DNA of 64,000 bases from Ktedonobacter sp. SOSP1-85 (GCF_016587415.1 NZ_BNJI01000003.1:1054001-1118000); one strand, 5' to 3'; shown: positions 20,433 through 30,347, counted from the stretch's first letter. Notes: generated by a model from the sequence alone, not told the origin. Program-made: numbers and translations.

Positions 20433-22952
20433 ATGCATCCCACTTATCAGGCGTCTACGCATCGGCAGATCTCGCTGCACGATGGCTGGGAACTCATCTC
20501 AGTTGCTCCGGGCAGCTATCAAAACCCGGAGCAACTGGCATCAGAGACCGCGCGCTGGCTTGCGGCCTCTGTACCTGGCACGGTCATGCAGACTCTACAA
20601 CGCCATCAGCCCTGGGACTTCAACGCACCTCCGAACGCCGACGAGCATGACTGGTGGTATCACTGCACCTTCGCGGCACCCACCAGAATGGAGGGAAAAC
20701 ACTACACCCTCGCGTTCGAAGGTCTGGCGACGGTCGCAGATGTCTGGCTGAATGGCAAACTCATACTCCAGGCCGAGAACATGTTCCGAGCCTATGAGGT
20801 GGACGTGACGCCGCTCCTCACTGAGCGAAACGAACTCTATCTCCATTTTCACGCCCTCACGGCTCTGCTGGCGCAAAAACGCCCACGTCCACGCTGGCGC
20901 ACTAATCTGGTTGAGCAACAGCAACTGCGCTGGTTTCGCACGACGCTGCTAGGCAAAATTCCTGGCTGGTCGCCTCCCATCCAGGCGGTTGGTCCCTGGC
21001 AACCAATCTCCCTGGTGGAGCGCTCGACCCTCGCCATAGAACACCTGCACATCCGCCCGAAGGTACAAGAGAATACGGGTGTCGTGAGCCTGGATCTCCA
21101 GGCCAGGAGCCTGGATGGAGGCGTGCCAAACCATGCCACGCTATGTGTTGGCGAGACCACTGTTGCCTTACAGGTGCAAACCAATACGCCAGTCACCTTT
21201 GCCCTTACCGGCGAGGCCCGGCTCAATGATGTCGCGCTATGGTGGCCACATACCCATGGGCAGCAACCACGCTATCCCGCCACCATTCAGCTTTATTATC
21301 CAGATACCGTGGCGGAGATAGGTTGTGGTTTGCTGGCCTTCCGCACACTTGAGCTCTGCACTGAACAAGAAGACTTCAGCCTCCGCGTCAATGGAGAAGC
21401 CATCTTTTGTCGCGGTGCCTGCTGGACGCCTCTCAACATTGTGACCCTCACAGCCTCTCCACAGGAGTACCGCGAGGCACTTCTGAGCGCTAAAAATGCT
21501 GGCATGAACATGATCCGCGTCGGTGGCACGATGGTCTATGAGGATGAGACCTTCTACACCCTCTGCGACGAGCTGGGCATCCTGGTCTGGCAGGATTTTA
21601 TGTTCGCCAATATGGAGTATCCAGTCACGCAGGAGAATTTCCTCGCCAACGTGCAGGCTGAGTGCGAGCAGATGCTACAACGCCTGCAACGGCATGCATC
21701 ACTCGCACTCTTGTGTGGCAATAGCGAGATCGCGCAACAGGTGGCGATGCTGGGCCTACCCGAGGAGCGCTGGAGCAACGCCTTCTTCGAGCAGCTCCTG
21801 CCAGAACTCTGCCAGAGCTACACAGACGTCCCCTACTTGTCATCGACACCCCATGGTGGCGCGCTCCCGTTTCAGGTCAATGCGGGGACCTCAAACTATC
21901 AAGGCGTAGGGGCCTATCTGCGACCGCTGGAGGATGCGCGCCAGAGTGGAGTACGCTTTGTCACCGAGTGCCTCTCCTTCGCCAATATCCCTGAAGATCA
22001 GACGCTTGACCTGTTCTTGAAACCCAATCAGTCGCCCGTCCATCATCCCAGGTGGAAGGCGCGTGTGCCACGCGACAACGGCCCCGGCTGGGACTTCGAC
22101 GATATCCGCGACTACTACCTGGAGAAGCTCTTCCGCGTTGAGCCTATGAAACTGCGCTACGCGGACATGCAGCGCTACCTAGCGCTGGGGCGCGTCACCA
22201 CGGGCGAAGTCATGGCCTCCGTCTTCGCTGAATGGAGGCGCCAGCACTCCTCCTGTCAGGGGGGGCTAATCTGGTTCTATCGCGACCTCTGGCCAGGAGC
22301 AGGCTGGGGCGTGATAGACTCCACGGGCTATCCCAAGGCACCCTACTACTACCTGCGTCGCGTGCTGGCTCCCACTACCTGTTTCTTCACGGACGAGGGC
22401 TTGAGTGGGCTGAGTCTACACCTTGTCAACGACACTGAGCATAGCATCCCTGCCATGGTACAGCTCACACGCTATCGCCTGCCAGGCACGCTACTGGAGG
22501 CAGCAAACGCTGAAATCCTGCTGCCCGCACGCGGTGCGCAAGAACTGCACACTGAGAAGCTCTTTGGACATTTCCTGGACCTGACCTACGCCTTCCGCTT
22601 TGGTCCACCGGGACAGGACCTCGTGGTTGCTACCCTAAGCGCCCAGGAGACAGGCCAGGTACTTGGAGAAGCCTTCTACTTCCCCCAGGGCCTGCCCAAC
22701 ACCCGCGAGCACTCTGTTGGCCTACAAGCCCACGCCCACCCCCTGGAAGATGGCTCTTACGAACTGCACATAAAGGCCGAACAATTCGCCCAGGCAGTCG
22801 CGATACGAGCGAACCAGTACCTACCAGAAGACAACTACTTCCACATGCGTCCCGGAAGCGAGAAAATAGTCCGGCTGGTACCGATGGGAAAAAAGTCATC
22901 CCTATGGGGGTCGCTCTCAGTGCTTAACAGTCTGAATGATATAAATATTTAA
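20433..22952 (+). CDS. GH2 family glycosidase, beta-mannosidase-like
   Basis: An 839-residue protein with the GH2 layout: N-terminal sugar-binding sandwich (about 15-190, with VPGTVMQTL), immunoglobulin-like domain (about 200-310), TIM barrel (about 320-600) and C-terminal sandwiches. The acid/base Glu432 lies in CGNSEIAQQ and the nucleophile Glu512 in FVTECLSF, matching the two catalytic Glu of beta-mannosidases. No signal peptide, so action is probably cytosolic. It is the fourth gene of the amino-acyl carrier operon, which is odd for a glycosidase. It may act on a glycosylated product or, by reverse reaction, build one. The precise sugar is uncertain because GH2 includes galactosidases, glucuronidases and mannosidases. 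Confidence 0.85.
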   Translation: MHPTYQASTHRQISLHDGWELISVAPGSYQNPEQLASETARWLAASVPGTVMQTLQRHQPWDFNAPPNADEHDWWYHCTFAAPTRMEGKHYTLAFEGLATVADVWLNGKLILQAENMFRAYEVDVTPLLTERNELYLHFHALTALLAQKRPRPRWRTNLVEQQQLRWFRTTLLGKIPGWSPPIQAVGPWQPISLVERSTLAIEHLHIRPKVQENTGVVSLDLQARSLDGGVPNHATLCVGETTVALQVQTNTPVTFALTGEARLNDVALWWPHTHGQQPRYPATIQLYYPDTVAEIGCGLLAFRTLELCTEQEDFSLRVNGEAIFCRGACWTPLNIVTLTASPQEYREALLSAKNAGMNMIRVGGTMVYEDETFYTLCDELGILVWQDFMFANMEYPVTQENFLANVQAECEQMLQRLQRHASLALLCGNSEIAQQVAMLGLPEERWSNAFFEQLLPELCQSYTDVPYLSSTPHGGALPFQVNAGTSNYQGVGAYLRPLEDARQSGVRFVTECLSFANIPEDQTLDLFLKPNQSPVHHPRWKARVPRDNGPGWDFDDIRDYYLEKLFRVEPMKLRYADMQRYLALGRVTTGEVMASVFAEWRRQHSSCQGGLIWFYRDLWPGAGWGVIDSTGYPKAPYYYLRRVLAPTTCFFTDEGLSGLSLHLVNDTEHSIPAMVQLTRYRLPGTLLEAANAEILLPARGAQELHTEKLFGHFLDLTYAFRFGPPGQDLVVATLSAQETGQVLGEAFYFPQGLPNTREHSVGLQAHAHPLEDGSYELHIKAEQFAQAVAIRANQYLPEDNYFHMRPGSEKIVRLVPMGKKSSLWGSLSVLNSLNDINI

Positions 22953-23211
22953 AGGGCAATATAACCAAATGCTCTTTTTTCTCAGTGGATAGAAAAGGAG
23001 GCAATTAAAACACATTTCACTTTAGTTGCGCCGTTAATCTTTATTATATACCTACTCCATGGTTATACATTAAATGTAATCGTGATTGATTCAACACGCG
23101 AGTAACCCGAATTGATCATGAATAATGAACGCTCTACCTATGGTTCTTAAACAGAAGAGATAAAGATGCTTTTAGCATCACATTTTGCTCCCGAGAGAAG
23201 GGATAAACGCT

Positions 23212-24057
23212 ATGTTAGAAACTATTCAGCCAGTTGAAAAAAAGACCGCAGCACCTACACGCACGATTCAAGTGGGAAAATCCAAACGCCCCTTTTTCTT
23301 TTTGCATGGCGCCTGGACAGGAGGAACGCCGCTCTATTGCTTTACGCTTGCTCGTACGCTAGGGCGAGATCAACCCTTCTACGGACTCGATCCATACAAT
23401 GTTGATGGTTTAGATGTACCAGCGACCTTGGAAGACATGGCAGCGGCACATATTCAAGCTATGCGTGCAATACAGCCAGAGGGTCCCTATCAGTTGGGCG
23501 GTTTCTGTAGCGGGGCATTTCTCTCTTATGAAATGGCTCGCCAACTCAAAGAGCAAGGGCAAGAAATAAACTTTTTACTACTTGTAGCACCATCTAATAT
23601 TACTGACTCACTTAGAAGGAAACGTAACATTTTTAATGCCCTGGGAAACCTATTTCATATCAACCGAAAGCAACAATTAAGCTTATTTCTGCGCCTCCGG
23701 CATGCATTGAGGCATATATATAGAAAAATTCTTCCACCTGAAGATGGAAGAATTGAGGGCTTTTCTACACTGCTCACACTGGAACCAAGGTTAAATATGA
23801 TGTTTCCACCCATGGAAGCTCTCTATAAAGATTTTCCTGGTCTTTTTCCCTGGCTTGCTGCTGATTATAAACCGCACTTTTTGCCAGAAAATGTTACATT
23901 TATCTGGGCTGGTGATGATCTTGGGGCAAAACCGATCTGGGGTTCAATTGAGCAGAAGGAAAACTCCGCCGTTATTCCTGGACCTTATATGGGACTTATA
24001 GACGAGCACCTGCATTTGTTAGCCGAACAGTTAAAGGTGAGCCTGAATAGAGTATAA
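23212..24057 (+). CDS. Thioesterase / alpha-beta hydrolase with Cys nucleophile
   Basis: A 281-residue thioesterase of the polyketide/NRPS type. FFFLHGAWTGG forms the oxyanion region, and the nucleophile elbow is GGFCSGAF, so Cys99 stands where Ser is usual. Asp in IWAGDD and His in DEHLHLL complete a triad. It probably releases or transfers an acyl or peptidyl group from the carrier protein. ATG 23212 with AGAAGGG upstream is preferred over a TTG 27 bases earlier. A 232-base A/T-rich gap separates it from the GH2 gene, so it may have its own promoter. It is convergent with the GH39-like gene at 24198. Confidence 0.83.
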   Translation: MLETIQPVEKKTAAPTRTIQVGKSKRPFFFLHGAWTGGTPLYCFTLARTLGRDQPFYGLDPYNVDGLDVPATLEDMAAAHIQAMRAIQPEGPYQLGGFCSGAFLSYEMARQLKEQGQEINFLLLVAPSNITDSLRRKRNIFNALGNLFHINRKQQLSLFLRLRHALRHIYRKILPPEDGRIEGFSTLLTLEPRLNMMFPPMEALYKDFPGLFPWLAADYKPHFLPENVTFIWAGDDLGAKPIWGSIEQKENSAVIPGPYMGLIDEHLHLLAEQLKVSLNRV

Positions 24058-24082
24058 GCATGTCAGGCATGGGGAAGGCTAG

Positions 24083-24131
24083 TAGCTGTAGACCAGGATA
24101 GCAAGTGGGATCCTATCCTAATCTACAGCTA
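24083..24131. terminator. Bidirectional terminator hairpin
   Basis: TAGCTGTAGA (24083-24092) pairs with TCTACAGCTA (24122-24131), and the inner CAGGATAG/CTATCCT segments extend the stem. It sits between the converging thioesterase and GH39-like genes. Confidence 0.7.
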
Positions 24132-24197
24132 TTATATTTAGCAAAGTCCTCCTGTGCTGTACCTTCCAGAAAACATCATGCGACAAGAGAACTTGTG

Positions 24198-25790
24198 TCA
24201 ACCCGCATAACTAACTACCTTTACCTGGTAAGGAGTAAGAAGCACGCTCTGACCGTTAACATCCACCGTAACAGAAACCTTCGTTTTATTGACCAACATC
24301 AATTTTTTATCAGAGGCTAAAGCTTCAACTTGGTCAGGTGCTGATACTGTCGTGCTATAAATCTTTGTGCCAGGTGCAAAATCGCTCTTGAGGCTGCTGG
24401 CACTATAGTACCAGGGTTCAGGTTGCGCGCTACCTGCATAGCTAGTGGTCCAGAGTCCCTTATCTGACCAGCCATCGCCCGATTCTCCCCAGGCAAGGGC
24501 CACCGCACCTCCAGCTTTTAAAAACTCGATCATCGTATAGGACTTCAATGCATTGTCATAAGCCGCATTTAGCACATCATTACGAGGATAAGAGAACCAC
24601 TCTGCGAACCAGACAGGGAGCGTGGTAGAGCCTGAATAGACGGCGGGATCTAGAGAATGTATCCATTTCACGACATCTGCAAATTTTTCAGACGCGACAA
24701 AAGGGTTTGCGGCAAGGTTACCGGTAGATCTCTCTTCCCGATTTTCAATCGAGCTATCTACGGTAATAAAGCCAGCACCTACTTTGTGTTGTAACCAGTA
24801 CTCTATGACATCGAAAGGACGTTGATCGAACGTACCATACGGCTTAATGAGATTTGAAGGATTGCTTGGTTGCTTCGCAGACCACACATCCATAAATACA
24901 TAAGGGCCTCCAATTTTTACACTATCGGTTGATATGCCTTGTGTCTGCGCTACCTTCATAATTGTGCTGTAGACCTGATTATACATGTAGGTATAACCAT
25001 GATTAGCATGTACTCCATTGGGATTACCCGGACTCGTTGTGAAATCGTAATTATTGATACCTGGATTGTAGTACCCCTTTAACTCATTCCAGACTTGAAA
25101 ATAGCGGACATTATAAGGCGGAGCCATGTAGCGTTCCGCTGTTCGTTGAACAAGATGCAGCCAGGCATCCATTTTATTATCCAGAATACGCGTTTCATAA
25201 GCAGCAGAAGACCATTCCTGTGCGGAGGTAAGCGTCCGGGCTTTGCCACCAGACAGTGGACTTCCCTTCATCCACCAGGGAGCCTCGTCTAATGAAAGAA
25301 CAGGAGTGCTTCCAGTATCTACCGCCAGTTGCACCCGGCTATCCAGGGCAGACCAGTTCGTTGGATCAGGGCTAGCGGGGTCAGGCCAGGGATCTGGTAG
25401 GCCCCAGCCCATAATGTGTGTATTTTGATATGATACCGACGTTCTGAGCAAAGACCTTACATCATTGCTAGAGTCAGAACCTTTACTCTCCGGGGGAAGG
25501 ACCGCCTCATTATTGACATGGGTCACACCGAGAGCAAACTGGCTCGTCGCGGAACAAGATTTATCGACTAAAACATGTATCTTGCCGTCATTTGTCGTGC
25601 TAGCATCTTTGCCCTTACAACGAGAAAGCTCATCCGGAGTACTCGTTGGAGATGGCTTTACCTGTCCAGTGACACTGTTCTTCACATGTGTAGGGCTGTA
25701 ATTATCGGGATTAGCGCAAGATGACAGACTAATCACAAGGAGTGCAAGGCACAACCAAAAATAAGTAGAACGTTTCTCCCATTCACTCAT
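24198..25790 (-). CDS. Exported lipoprotein, GH39-like glycosidase
   Basis: A 530-residue protein from ATG 25790 (AAGGTGAG upstream); a GTG three codons earlier is less likely. A signal peptide with lipobox VISLSSC ends near residue 25, then a Ser/Thr/Pro linker. The main domain is a (beta/alpha)8 glycosidase resembling GH39 (beta-xylosidase/iduronidase type). The acid/base Glu is in QVWNELKGYYNP and the probable nucleophile Glu in VWFAEWF. It is a paralogue of the gene at 38172-39635; the two bracket the polysaccharide genes. It probably trims or remodels the extracellular polysaccharide. The substrate sugar is unknown. Confidence 0.78.
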   Translation of the reverse strand: MSEWEKRSTYFWLCLALLVISLSSCANPDNYSPTHVKNSVTGQVKPSPTSTPDELSRCKGKDASTTNDGKIHVLVDKSCSATSQFALGVTHVNNEAVLPPESKGSDSSNDVRSLLRTSVSYQNTHIMGWGLPDPWPDPASPDPTNWSALDSRVQLAVDTGSTPVLSLDEAPWWMKGSPLSGGKARTLTSAQEWSSAAYETRILDNKMDAWLHLVQRTAERYMAPPYNVRYFQVWNELKGYYNPGINNYDFTTSPGNPNGVHANHGYTYMYNQVYSTIMKVAQTQGISTDSVKIGGPYVFMDVWSAKQPSNPSNLIKPYGTFDQRPFDVIEYWLQHKVGAGFITVDSSIENREERSTGNLAANPFVASEKFADVVKWIHSLDPAVYSGSTTLPVWFAEWFSYPRNDVLNAAYDNALKSYTMIEFLKAGGAVALAWGESGDGWSDKGLWTTSYAGSAQPEPWYYSASSLKSDFAPGTKIYSTTVSAPDQVEALASDKKLMLVNKTKVSVTVDVNGQSVLLTPYQVKVVSYAG

Positions 25791-26562
25791 GAAACTCACC
25801 TTCGGAAAGTTTTGTGGTCGCGTCTTTAGCTAAAAATGTTGGAGAGACACATTGGCTAACTATCTCCTGCCCAATTTACTCAAGAAGAAAGACCTTACAA
25901 CCAGACGCACTCATAATAACGGGAGGGAGAAGAGCTTTGTAACAAAACGTCCATAAAGTACATATGTTATAGGACTATTAATCCACCACTCTCTTTCGTC
26001 CCAAAAGACTACTTTGATCTTATAAACTTGATATAGCACCTACCCGCTAGTCAGTACAAAAGTACACCTCTATTGAGCAACTTTCTCTCTAGCCATCAAA
26101 CATACAAAAATACCAGGCTTGACAGACTAAGTTGTAGTGAATATACTCGGCCATAAACGCGAAAGAATAGCCATATTTTCTTTAAACTAGGGATAATTTA
26201 TACAATAAGCCCTTTATTCAATATAATATTGTAGAGGCATGTAAAGAGGAATATGCCTATGCATTTTTGCTTGTTCTATCTTAAAACTTTGTTTTATTCT
26301 CGAGAATCCTTATTTACATCTCGTTCTCTTCAAAAAAAAGAAATATTCCAGCCATATTTTCCCTACATTTACCATGTTTACGCCTATAGTAAGCAAAAAT
26401 CCATTACACTATCACACCATTTGACTTGATCACCCAAACTTATGATTATATTTCCGGTAAAGGGGGCACAAATAACCTGACTAGCACTTATGGCAAGAAT
26501 ACCATAGCTTTTCGCTTCTATAGTAGTAAGGCTTCTCCCTTTAGCGTTTAAAATACAGAAAG
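25791..26562. other. A/T-rich divergent intergenic region
   Basis: About 770 bases between the GH39-like lipoprotein (minus) and the first glycosyltransferase (plus). No gene was recognised. It contains the predicted plus-strand promoter at 26119-26147. Downstream of that is a leader of more than 400 bases, long enough for regulatory structure, though I saw no known riboswitch. Confidence 0.6.
26119..26147 (+). promoter_or_regulatory. Promoter of the polysaccharide operon
   Basis: TTGACA (26119-26124), 17-base spacer, TATACT (26142-26147). The -35 is consensus and the -10 has one mismatch. The next gene begins at 26563, leaving an untranslated leader of about 410 bases. Confidence 0.55.
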
Positions 26563-27357
26563 ATGTCGATTGTATACATGTCAAAGCAAGAAAAATATCC
26601 CAGCATCAGTGTTGTTATTCCAGCGCGCAATGAGGCACAAAATCTTCAGCATATTTTGCCTAAGTTGCCCGAAATCGTCACTGAAGTTATCCTCGTCGAC
26701 GGCCACTCAACGGATGATACAAGCAAAATTGCACAACAGCTATTGCCAGACATACACGTCATTCAACAGGAAGGAAGAGGCAAAGGCGACGCAATGAGAG
26801 TAGGCTTTGCTGCTTGTACAGGTGATGTTATTGTTATGCTAGATGCCGATGGATCTGCTAATCCAGCAGAAATTGTACGCTTTGCCGAAGCGCTTATGGC
26901 TGGCTATGATTTTGCAAAAGGTTCGCGTTTCATCAAAGGGGGAGGCAGCCAGGATATTACTTTACTGCGTAGCATTGGCAATTATGTTCTGTGCCAGCTA
27001 GCTAACCTACTATTCTGGCAACACTTCAGTGATCTCTGCTATGGTTATAACGCTTTTTGGCGTCACTGTCTTGACCGGATTGACATCGACTGCGATGGTT
27101 TTGAGATAGAGTCACAACTTTGCCTACGTATACACAAAGCTCACTATAAAATTATTGAAGTTCCTAGCGTAGAGCATAGACGTATCTATGGAGAAAGCAA
27201 TCTGCGCACATTCCGCGATGGATGGCGAGTCCTCAAAACAATTTTAAAAGAGCGCTCCAACACTCTCACTCAGACAGCACATTCCGCAGCACAAGGAAAT
27301 TTATATATGCAAAAACAACGTTCTATCAAAACAGTGGAGAATCCAAGCGTACAATAA
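26563..27357 (+). CDS. GT2 family glycosyltransferase (polyprenyl-phosphate type)
   Basis: A 264-residue GT-A fold glycosyltransferase. VVIPARNEAQNL is the nucleotide-sugar strand, ILVDGHSTDDT and MLDADGSANP give the Asp motifs, and EIESQLCLRI with HRRIYGESNL fits the dolichol-phosphate mannosyl/glucosyl transferase group. No transmembrane helices follow the catalytic domain. It probably makes a polyprenyl-phosphate sugar donor or starts the repeat unit. It is first in the row of polysaccharide genes. A second in-frame ATG at 26578 is an alternative start. Neither has a strong ribosome site. Confidence 0.85.
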   Translation: MSIVYMSKQEKYPSISVVIPARNEAQNLQHILPKLPEIVTEVILVDGHSTDDTSKIAQQLLPDIHVIQQEGRGKGDAMRVGFAACTGDVIVMLDADGSANPAEIVRFAEALMAGYDFAKGSRFIKGGGSQDITLLRSIGNYVLCQLANLLFWQHFSDLCYGYNAFWRHCLDRIDIDCDGFEIESQLCLRIHKAHYKIIEVPSVEHRRIYGESNLRTFRDGWRVLKTILKERSNTLTQTAHSAAQGNLYMQKQRSIKTVENPSVQ

Positions 27358-27427
27358 AACTCCAATGCTGGGTCCCCCCTAAATTAAAATACTTAGTATC
27401 TCAATAGATGACAAATTGGTGAAAGCT

Positions 27428-28792
27428 ATGCTATTACAGGCATATTATGAAGAAAATGTTGTTGAGCAAGCTCCAGATCTCATGCCAATGCGTATTGTCG
27501 AGATCGAGCTGGAGCAAGCCCTCCCGAATATCTCCGCTGTTGATCCCAAGACCCAACGTCGCTATCAACGCGTACTGGCCGTCGTGCGCCTGCACACCCA
27601 GCCCCTGGGCCTTGTCGAACTGCCCCTCTCCATAGAGGAGCTCACTCCTGCTACCTATGCTCCCTTGCTTTGGAATGCCCTGAGCCACCAGATCAACGAG
27701 CATTGCCAGCAAGACGGGTTGCCAGAGCTGAGTGAACTATCACTTCAGGGGCTGACCTCAGCTACGCCTCCTCGCTGTCTCGCCGAACGTGAAGCCTTTC
27801 TGGTCAGTCCCGATCTGCCCCTGGTCAGCGTGATTATCCCAACCCATGATCGCCCCGAGACCCTTGCCTCCTGTCTGGAGGGCGTATTGGCTCAGCACTA
27901 TCCACGCTTTGAAGTCCTTGTAGTCGACAATAAGCCCAGTACCGATGCAACACAACGACTCCTGACACAGATCTCAGGCACCCATCCACAGGTGCGCTAT
28001 CTGCGCGAAGAGGGTCCTGGCATTGGTAATGCCGCCAATTGTGGCATTGCAGCAGCCCAGGGCGAAATCCTGGCCTTTACCGATGACGATGTGGTGCTTG
28101 ATCCCTACTGGCTTGTCGAGCTTGTACGCGGCTTTCGCCAGGCAGAGAAGGTGGCCTGCGTCACCGGCCTGGTCCTCCCCCTTGAGCTGGAGCAACCCGC
28201 ACAGTTCTGGTTTGAGCAGTATGCTGGCTTCACCAAGGGCTTCCAACGCCGCCTCTTCGACATGAAGGAGCATCATCCACGCATGCCCTTACATCCCTAT
28301 ATGGCCGGTCGCTTCGGCACAGGGGCCAGTATGGCCTTTACTGCCTCCTTCCTCAAGAGCATTGGTGGCTTTGATCCTGTCCTGGGTGGCATAGATAAGG
28401 TAAAAGCAGGGTTAGACATTGCAGCATTTTTCGAAGTAATGATGCATGGCTATCGCCTGGTTTATGAACCTCGCTCCTTGCTCTACCACCTGCATCGCCG
28501 TGATTATTCCGGCTTGCGTAGGCAGCTTTATAATTATAGCGTAGGTTTTACATCTCACTTGACCAGATGCATCTGGGAGCGCCCGCACCTCCTTCTTAGT
28601 CTTCTGCCTCAACTGATTTACGGTTTCCTTTTTGCCTTCTTCAATCGCTCGATAAAAAATCGTTTGCAGCAAAGTAGTTATCCGAAAGAGTTGAAGCAGC
28701 TTGAATTCAAAGGTATGCTCTTTGGGCCTCTGGCTTATCTGCAAAGCCGAAGAGTGGCACGTAAAACCCTACCAAAAACTCAATTTAGCTAA
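27428..28792 (+). CDS. GT2 glycosyltransferase, tandem copy 1
   Basis: About 454 residues from ATG 27428. An N-terminal domain of about 120 residues (RIVEIELEQALPNI, QRRYQRVLAVVRLHTQPLG) of unknown role is followed by a GT-A domain. The latter has VIIPTHDRPETL, FTDDDVVLDPYW with the DxD-type metal site, and FGTGASMAFT. The usual ARN motif after strand 2 reads IGNAANCGI. It is the first of three tandem paralogues (27428, 28899, 30348). The DNA of its middle part is nearly identical to copy 2, but its C-terminus (NRLQQSSYPKELKQLE) is closer to copy 3. It likely adds one sugar of the polysaccharide repeat. Confidence 0.85.
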   Translation: MLLQAYYEENVVEQAPDLMPMRIVEIELEQALPNISAVDPKTQRRYQRVLAVVRLHTQPLGLVELPLSIEELTPATYAPLLWNALSHQINEHCQQDGLPELSELSLQGLTSATPPRCLAEREAFLVSPDLPLVSVIIPTHDRPETLASCLEGVLAQHYPRFEVLVVDNKPSTDATQRLLTQISGTHPQVRYLREEGPGIGNAANCGIAAAQGEILAFTDDDVVLDPYWLVELVRGFRQAEKVACVTGLVLPLELEQPAQFWFEQYAGFTKGFQRRLFDMKEHHPRMPLHPYMAGRFGTGASMAFTASFLKSIGGFDPVLGGIDKVKAGLDIAAFFEVMMHGYRLVYEPRSLLYHLHRRDYSGLRRQLYNYSVGFTSHLTRCIWERPHLLLSLLPQLIYGFLFAFFNRSIKNRLQQSSYPKELKQLEFKGMLFGPLAYLQSRRVARKTLPKTQFS

Positions 28793-28898
28793 TCAAAATG
28801 ATAGGAGTATTGTATAAAAAGCAACTCGTTATCGTTTAAATTCATAATTGGTCTTGGACAAGTGGATAATCACTACTAATGGATAAGGGTAAGAATAT

Positions 28899-30281
28899 AT
28901 GTTGTTGCTGACACGTCAGAAAGATGCCTCTAGAGAACATGAGAACACCTCTCTTGAGCAAACTCCAGATCTCATGCCCATGCGTATTGTCGAGATTGAG
29001 CTGGAGCAAGCCCTCCCGAACATCTCCGCCGTTGATCCCAAGACCCAACGTCGCTATCAACGCGTACTGGCCGTCGTGCGCCTGCACACCCAGCCCCTGG
29101 GCCTTGTCGAACTGCCCCTCTCCACAGAAGAGCTCACTCCTGCTACCTATGCTCCTTTGCTCTGGAATGCCCTGAGCAGTGAGATCAATGAACATCTTCA
29201 GCAAGATGGGTTGCCAGAGCTGAGTGAACTATCACTTCAGGGGCTGACCTCAGCTACGCCTCCTCGCTGTCTCGCCGAACGTGAAGCCTTTCTGGTCAGT
29301 CCCGATCTGCCCCTGGTCAGCGTGATTATCCCAACCCATGATCGCCCCGAGACCCTTGCCTCCTGTCTGGAGGGCGTATTGGCTCAGCACTATCCACGCT
29401 TTGAAGTCCTTGTAGTCGACAATAAGCCCAGTACCGATGCAACACAACGACTCCTGACACAGATCTCAGGCACCCATCCACAGGTGCGCTATCTGCGCGA
29501 AGAGGGTCCTGGCATTGGTAATGCCGCCAATTGTGGCATTGCAGCAGCCCAGGGCGAAATCCTGGCCTTTACCGATGACGATGTGGTGCTTGATCCCTAC
29601 TGGCTTGTCGAGCTTGTACGCGGCTTTCGCCAGGCAGAGAAGGTGGCCTGCGTCACCGGCCTGGTCCTCCCCCTTGAGCTGGAGCAGCCCGCACAGTTCT
29701 GGTTTGAGCAGTATGCTGGCTTCACCAAGGGCTTCCAACGCCGCCTCTTCGATATGAAGGAGCATCATCCAAAAACACGGTTGCACCCTTACACGGCTGG
29801 CCAATTTGGCACAGGGGCCAGCATGGCCTTTACTGCCTCCTTCCTCAAGAGCATTGGTGGCTTTGATCCCGCCCTGGGTGGCATAGGTCCGGTAAAAGCG
29901 GGATTAGATATATCGGCATTTTTCGAAGTAATGATGCATGGCTATCGCCTGGTTTATGAACCTCGCGCCTTGCTTTACCACCTGCATCGTCGCGATTATT
30001 CTGGCTTGCACAAACAACTTCATAACTATGGCATGGGCCTTACTGCTTACCTGACCAAGTGTGTCTGGGAGCGCCCGCATCTGCTCTTTGATCTGCTTCC
30101 AAAACTAGCGTATGGTATTTTTTTCACTTTGAGTAATCGCTCTGCAAAGAATCATAAGAGGCAGGATAACTATCCCAAAGCATTAAAACAAGCGGAATTA
30201 AAAGGCATGCTCTTTGGGCCTTTGGCCTACCTACAAAGTCGGAGAGTGGTACGTAAAGTTCTGCGGAAAAACACACTCTAG
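28899..30281 (+). CDS. GT2 glycosyltransferase, tandem copy 2
   Basis: A 460-residue paralogue of the preceding gene. Start ATG 28899 has AAGGG upstream, and the leader AAGGGTAAGAATAT is shared with copy 3. From about 28990 to 29755 the DNA is almost identical to copy 1, including the atypical IGNAANCGI segment and the DDDVVLDPYW metal site. Downstream, the segment HPKTRLHPYTAGQFGTG and the C-terminus (NHKRQDNYPKALKQAE) diverge from both other copies. The divergent patches may alter acceptor recognition. Function in polysaccharide assembly is inferred from family and context. Confidence 0.85.
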   Translation: MLLLTRQKDASREHENTSLEQTPDLMPMRIVEIELEQALPNISAVDPKTQRRYQRVLAVVRLHTQPLGLVELPLSTEELTPATYAPLLWNALSSEINEHLQQDGLPELSELSLQGLTSATPPRCLAEREAFLVSPDLPLVSVIIPTHDRPETLASCLEGVLAQHYPRFEVLVVDNKPSTDATQRLLTQISGTHPQVRYLREEGPGIGNAANCGIAAAQGEILAFTDDDVVLDPYWLVELVRGFRQAEKVACVTGLVLPLELEQPAQFWFEQYAGFTKGFQRRLFDMKEHHPKTRLHPYTAGQFGTGASMAFTASFLKSIGGFDPALGGIGPVKAGLDISAFFEVMMHGYRLVYEPRALLYHLHRRDYSGLHKQLHNYGMGLTAYLTKCVWERPHLLFDLLPKLAYGIFFTLSNRSAKNHKRQDNYPKALKQAELKGMLFGPLAYLQSRRVVRKVLRKNTL

Positions 30282-30347
30282 TGAAAACTTATATTTGATC
30301 TTAAACAAATTGGATGCATTATCACTGATACACAAGGGTAAGAATAT

